Shown: positions 14,427 to 14,464 of the stretch, in pieces | Position numbering within the stretch: position 1 is the stretch's first letter | How the letters are laid out: every line of letters starts with the position of its first letter | Assembly (NCBI GenBank): GCA_035311445.1 | Contig: DATGCX010000017.1 | Span: 1 to 14,464, forward strand | Direction of reading: 5' to 3' | DNA from: JAJPKK01 sp035311445 | Lineage (GTDB): Bacteria; Pseudomonadota; Alphaproteobacteria; Rhizobiales; Xanthobacteraceae | DNA length: 14,464 nucleotides | Made by a program: the position numbers and the translations under genes | The notes under the pieces: model-generated | The model's input: only the letters and a program-made list of their open reading frames with translations | The model's database searches: none | Told to the model about the DNA's origin: nothing

Positions 14427-14464
14427 TGGCCGGAGGCTGACGGGGCGCGGCCCGAGCGCCGTCA

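Overview
The window is GC-rich chromosomal DNA that looks alphaproteobacterial, most likely from Hyphomicrobiales near Bradyrhizobium. The pointers are the rpmH-rnpA-yidC order, an alphaproteobacterial-type YidC, a long C/G-rich palindrome of a type common in that group, and the style of the recombinase. No 16S gene or other firm taxonomic marker is present, so this placement is inference.

Layout. (1) Positions 1-2470, minus strand: rpmH, rnpA and yidC, the last cut by the window edge. They encode ribosomal protein L34, the RNase P protein and the membrane insertase. A 58-bp perfect palindrome lies between rpmH and rnpA. (2) Positions 2786-6598, plus strand: a tight three-gene unit encoding a VTT/TVP38-type membrane protein, a flavin disulfide oxidoreductase with a TTG start, and a membrane sensor histidine kinase with a GTG start 1 nt after the oxidoreductase stop. 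(3) Positions 6737-6813: tRNA-Arg(ACG). (4) Positions 6784 to about 11150, minus strand: a decayed accessory segment. It holds a large serine recombinase with a frameshift whose 3' end runs antisense into the tRNA, its small acidic upstream partner gene, about 760 bp without a gene, and a frameshifted class C beta-lactamase-type serine hydrolase. (5) Positions 11559-14229, minus strand: a stress-type module with a YCII/DGPF protein, an ECF42-type sigma factor with a C-terminal helical extension, and a divergent short-chain dehydrogenase lacking the usual YxxxK pair.

The strongest regulatory signal is in region 5. The same element, AAATGTCCG-N17-CGTC, lies before the YCII-sigma operon and again before the dehydrogenase. 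It resembles the promoter reported for ECF42 factors. I infer that the sigma factor drives its own operon and also the dehydrogenase, which would make that enzyme a direct output of the module.

The housekeeping genes and the two signalling modules read cleanly, while both sizeable genes of the tRNA-adjacent segment carry single-base frameshifts. This fits decay of an integrated element. No CRISPR array, intact insertion sequence or second copy of the tRNA 3' end was found.
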